From assembly GCA_946403075.1 (NCBI GenBank), contig CAMIYN010000014.1, positions 1-43,231 of the forward strand: 43,231 nucleotides of DNA, read 5' to 3'. Positions 42,109-43,231 of the stretch are shown here, one piece after another. Source of the stretch: an uncultured Lachnospiraceae bacterium. Lineage in GTDB: Bacteria > Bacillota > Clostridia > Lachnospirales > Lachnospiraceae. Within the stretch, counting starts at the first letter, position 1; each line of letters starts with the position of its first letter. The position numbers and the translations under genes were made by a program. Under the pieces are notes generated by a model. The model ran no database searches, had not been told where the DNA came from, and was given only the letters and a program-made list of their open reading frames with translations.

Positions 42109-43146
42109 TTATACCTCTAAAGTCTTTATAAAATCTTTTAATTCTAAAACAGTAGGACATACTGACATCTCCCCACAAGATATAGTTTTAATTTTACAAT
42201 TAGTTGCAAGTAAAACATCATCTCGCATTTGTTTTAATATATTTAATTCAACTGTTATCAATAATTTTGCATTTAAATTTTTAAATGCTGATTTTGGAAA
42301 GGGATATAGTGTCTCCAACACTATTAACCCTATATCTTTTTTCCCTTCTTCTACAAATTCTCTCACAACTTCTTCGCAAATCCTTGCCGATATTCCAAAA
42401 GCAACTAAAACGATTTTTGCATTTTCTGTATTTATGCTTATCCACCTTTGTTCTTTTTCTTCTATCTCATCATATTTTTTTTTCAAAATCTCATTATAGT
42501 TTTTTTCATGGTAATAAATATTTTGAAAAACTTTTTTTTGACCTGTTTTATTTCCTGTTAAAGCCCAATTAGCATTTTCTATCCTTTTTATATTAGATAA
42601 ATCTAGCATTTCAACACTTTCTTTTGTATGTGCTATATCACTATCATAAGTTATAATGACAGGATTTTTATATTTTTCTGCTAACTCAAAAGCAAGTTTT
42701 GGTGCATTCATACAATCTAAAATTGACTTACAACTTAAAACAATACTTCTATAATCACCATTTCCACCACCTCTTGTCATTTGCCAATAATCCCCTTGAC
42801 TCCGTGGTATATCTCCAAGCCCTGCTCCCTCTCTCATAACATTAACAATAACAACAGGACAAAAATCAGCGGCAAGGTATGATATTGTTTCTTGCATAAG
42901 GGAAAACCCACAGCCTGATGTGCAAGTCATCGCTCTCTTTCCAGCTGCATAGGCACCCATCACCATATTTATTGCTGATATCTCTGACTCAGCAGATAAA
43001 AATTTTCCACCATATTTAGGTAATTCTATTTCCAACAATTCATATATATCAGTTGATGGAGTAATTGGGTATCCAGCAAATATATCAAGTCCATATGCTA
43101 TTGCCCCATATGCAAGTGCTTCATTTCCATTTAGTAATTTATTCAT
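42109..43146 (-). CDS. korA: 2-Oxoacid:ferredoxin oxidoreductase, alpha subunit
   Basis: 345 residues. Pyrimidine-binding domain GNEALAYGAIAYGLDIFAGY followed by PITPSTDIYELLE, AESEISAINMVMGAYAAGKR, TCTSGCGFSLMQE, and REGAGLGDIPRSQGDYWQ, all alpha-subunit landmarks. With korB and korC it oxidises 2-oxoacids (2-oxoglutarate or branched-chain 2-oxoacids) to acyl-CoA and CO2 with reduction of ferredoxin. The exact substrate, and so korA versus vorB naming, cannot be fixed from sequence. The ATG at 43146 with GGAG upstream is chosen over an in-frame TTG four codons earlier. A small ferredoxin subunit gene may lie beyond the window edge. Confidence 0.88.
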   Translation of the reverse strand: MNKLLNGNEALAYGAIAYGLDIFAGYPITPSTDIYELLEIELPKYGGKFLSAESEISAINMVMGAYAAGKRAMTCTSGCGFSLMQETISYLAADFCPVVIVNVMREGAGLGDIPRSQGDYWQMTRGGGNGDYRSIVLSCKSILDCMNAPKLAFELAEKYKNPVIITYDSDIAHTKESVEMLDLSNIKRIENANWALTGNKTGQKKVFQNIYYHEKNYNEILKKKYDEIEEKEQRWISINTENAKIVLVAFGISARICEEVVREFVEEGKKDIGLIVLETLYPFPKSAFKNLNAKLLITVELNILKQMRDDVLLATNCKIKTISCGEMSVCPTVLELKDFIKTLEV

Positions 43147-43176
43147 TTTTTTCTCCAAAAATATAGTTTTATAATT

Positions 43177-43190
43177 GGGCTCGTGGTACT
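43177..43190 (+). repeat. Isolated half unit of the 47-bp palindromic repeat
   Basis: GGGCTCGTGGTACT upstream of korA matches one arm and core of the repeat family; the TTCGCCCC arm is missing. A small AGACTA / TAGTCT inverted repeat follows (43196-43221). Confidence 0.5.
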
Positions 43191-43231
43191 GTAAAGACTA
43201 ACATGGTATACAAATAGTCTAAGGGGATAGT

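Noticed and set aside
43196-43221. Small AGACTA / TAGTCT inverted repeat upstream of korA as an operator.
   Set aside because: A 6-bp stem in AT-rich DNA is expected by chance, and the region is cut by the window edge.

Overview
The window is strongly AT-rich and reads as chromosome of a low-GC, Gram-positive-type anaerobe, most likely a host-associated member of the Clostridia. The evidence is a bifunctional class A penicillin-binding protein, choline-binding-type wall repeats, a ferredoxin-linked 2-oxoacid oxidoreductase, a class A RNase P RNA, BioY, ComF and GAPDH of clostridial type, and strong AGGAGG-like ribosome binding sites on many genes. I cannot name the genus. There is no phage, plasmid or CRISPR signature. 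The mobile-looking material is a family of GC-rich palindromic repeats and two copies of a secreted-protein cassette.

Layout. 1-1472 holds the 5' two thirds of gyrB (minus strand), divergent from a PBP1A gene (1825-4389). 4468-5271 is the first secreted variable-tail protein, with a poly-G tract, repeat array and hairpin upstream. 5949-8619 is a surface-glycan block: a GtrII-type glucosyltransferase, a DUF6273-like protein and a C-terminal GtrII fragment. Then come a cardiolipin synthase, a small-multidrug-export-type membrane protein, alaS and a 37-codon membrane ORF. 13884-20232 is one tight minus-strand operon: transglutaminase-like choline-binding protein, bioY, small choline-binding protein, hom, lysC, asd. 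20371-26124 is plus strand: comF, then HD hydrolase, CmpB-like membrane protein, amino-acid ABC permease and ATPase, acyltransferase and gap. 26205-29118 is minus strand: rnpB, glf, a choline-binding-type secreted protein and yajC. 29738-30631 is the second variable-tail protein with the same upstream cassette. 31335-34620 holds a BCCT transporter, a flavodoxin-fold oxidoreductase and an SLC13/CitMHS-type carrier. 35072-39471 is a three-gene cluster: a DXS-like enzyme, a LicC-LicA-type fusion and an aldo/keto reductase. 39627-43146 holds korABC and an ADP-forming acyl-CoA synthetase alpha subunit.

How the genes fit together. Much of the window concerns the cell envelope: peptidoglycan synthesis, glycan decoration (GtrII, glf, acyltransferase), phosphocholine supply (BCCT uptake, choline kinase plus cytidylyltransferase) and three secreted proteins with choline-binding-type repeats. 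The 2-oxoacid oxidoreductase plus acyl-CoA synthetase suggest energy conservation from amino-acid fermentation.

The most interesting signals are: (1) two secreted proteins identical over 78 residues and then divergent, whose first 119 bp are identical in DNA while the next 112 bp carry 17 silent differences, each preceded by a 9- or 10-G tract; (2) 47-bp dispersed repeats whose hairpins show compensatory base changes; (3) a DXS-like/kinase/cytidylyltransferase/reductase cluster that parallels the first four enzyme types of the MEP pathway, with a DXS-like enzyme that appears to lack the phosphate-binding arginines; (4) four genes whose consensus -10 box lies 6-8 nt before the ATG with no Shine-Dalgarno, suggesting leaderless mRNAs.
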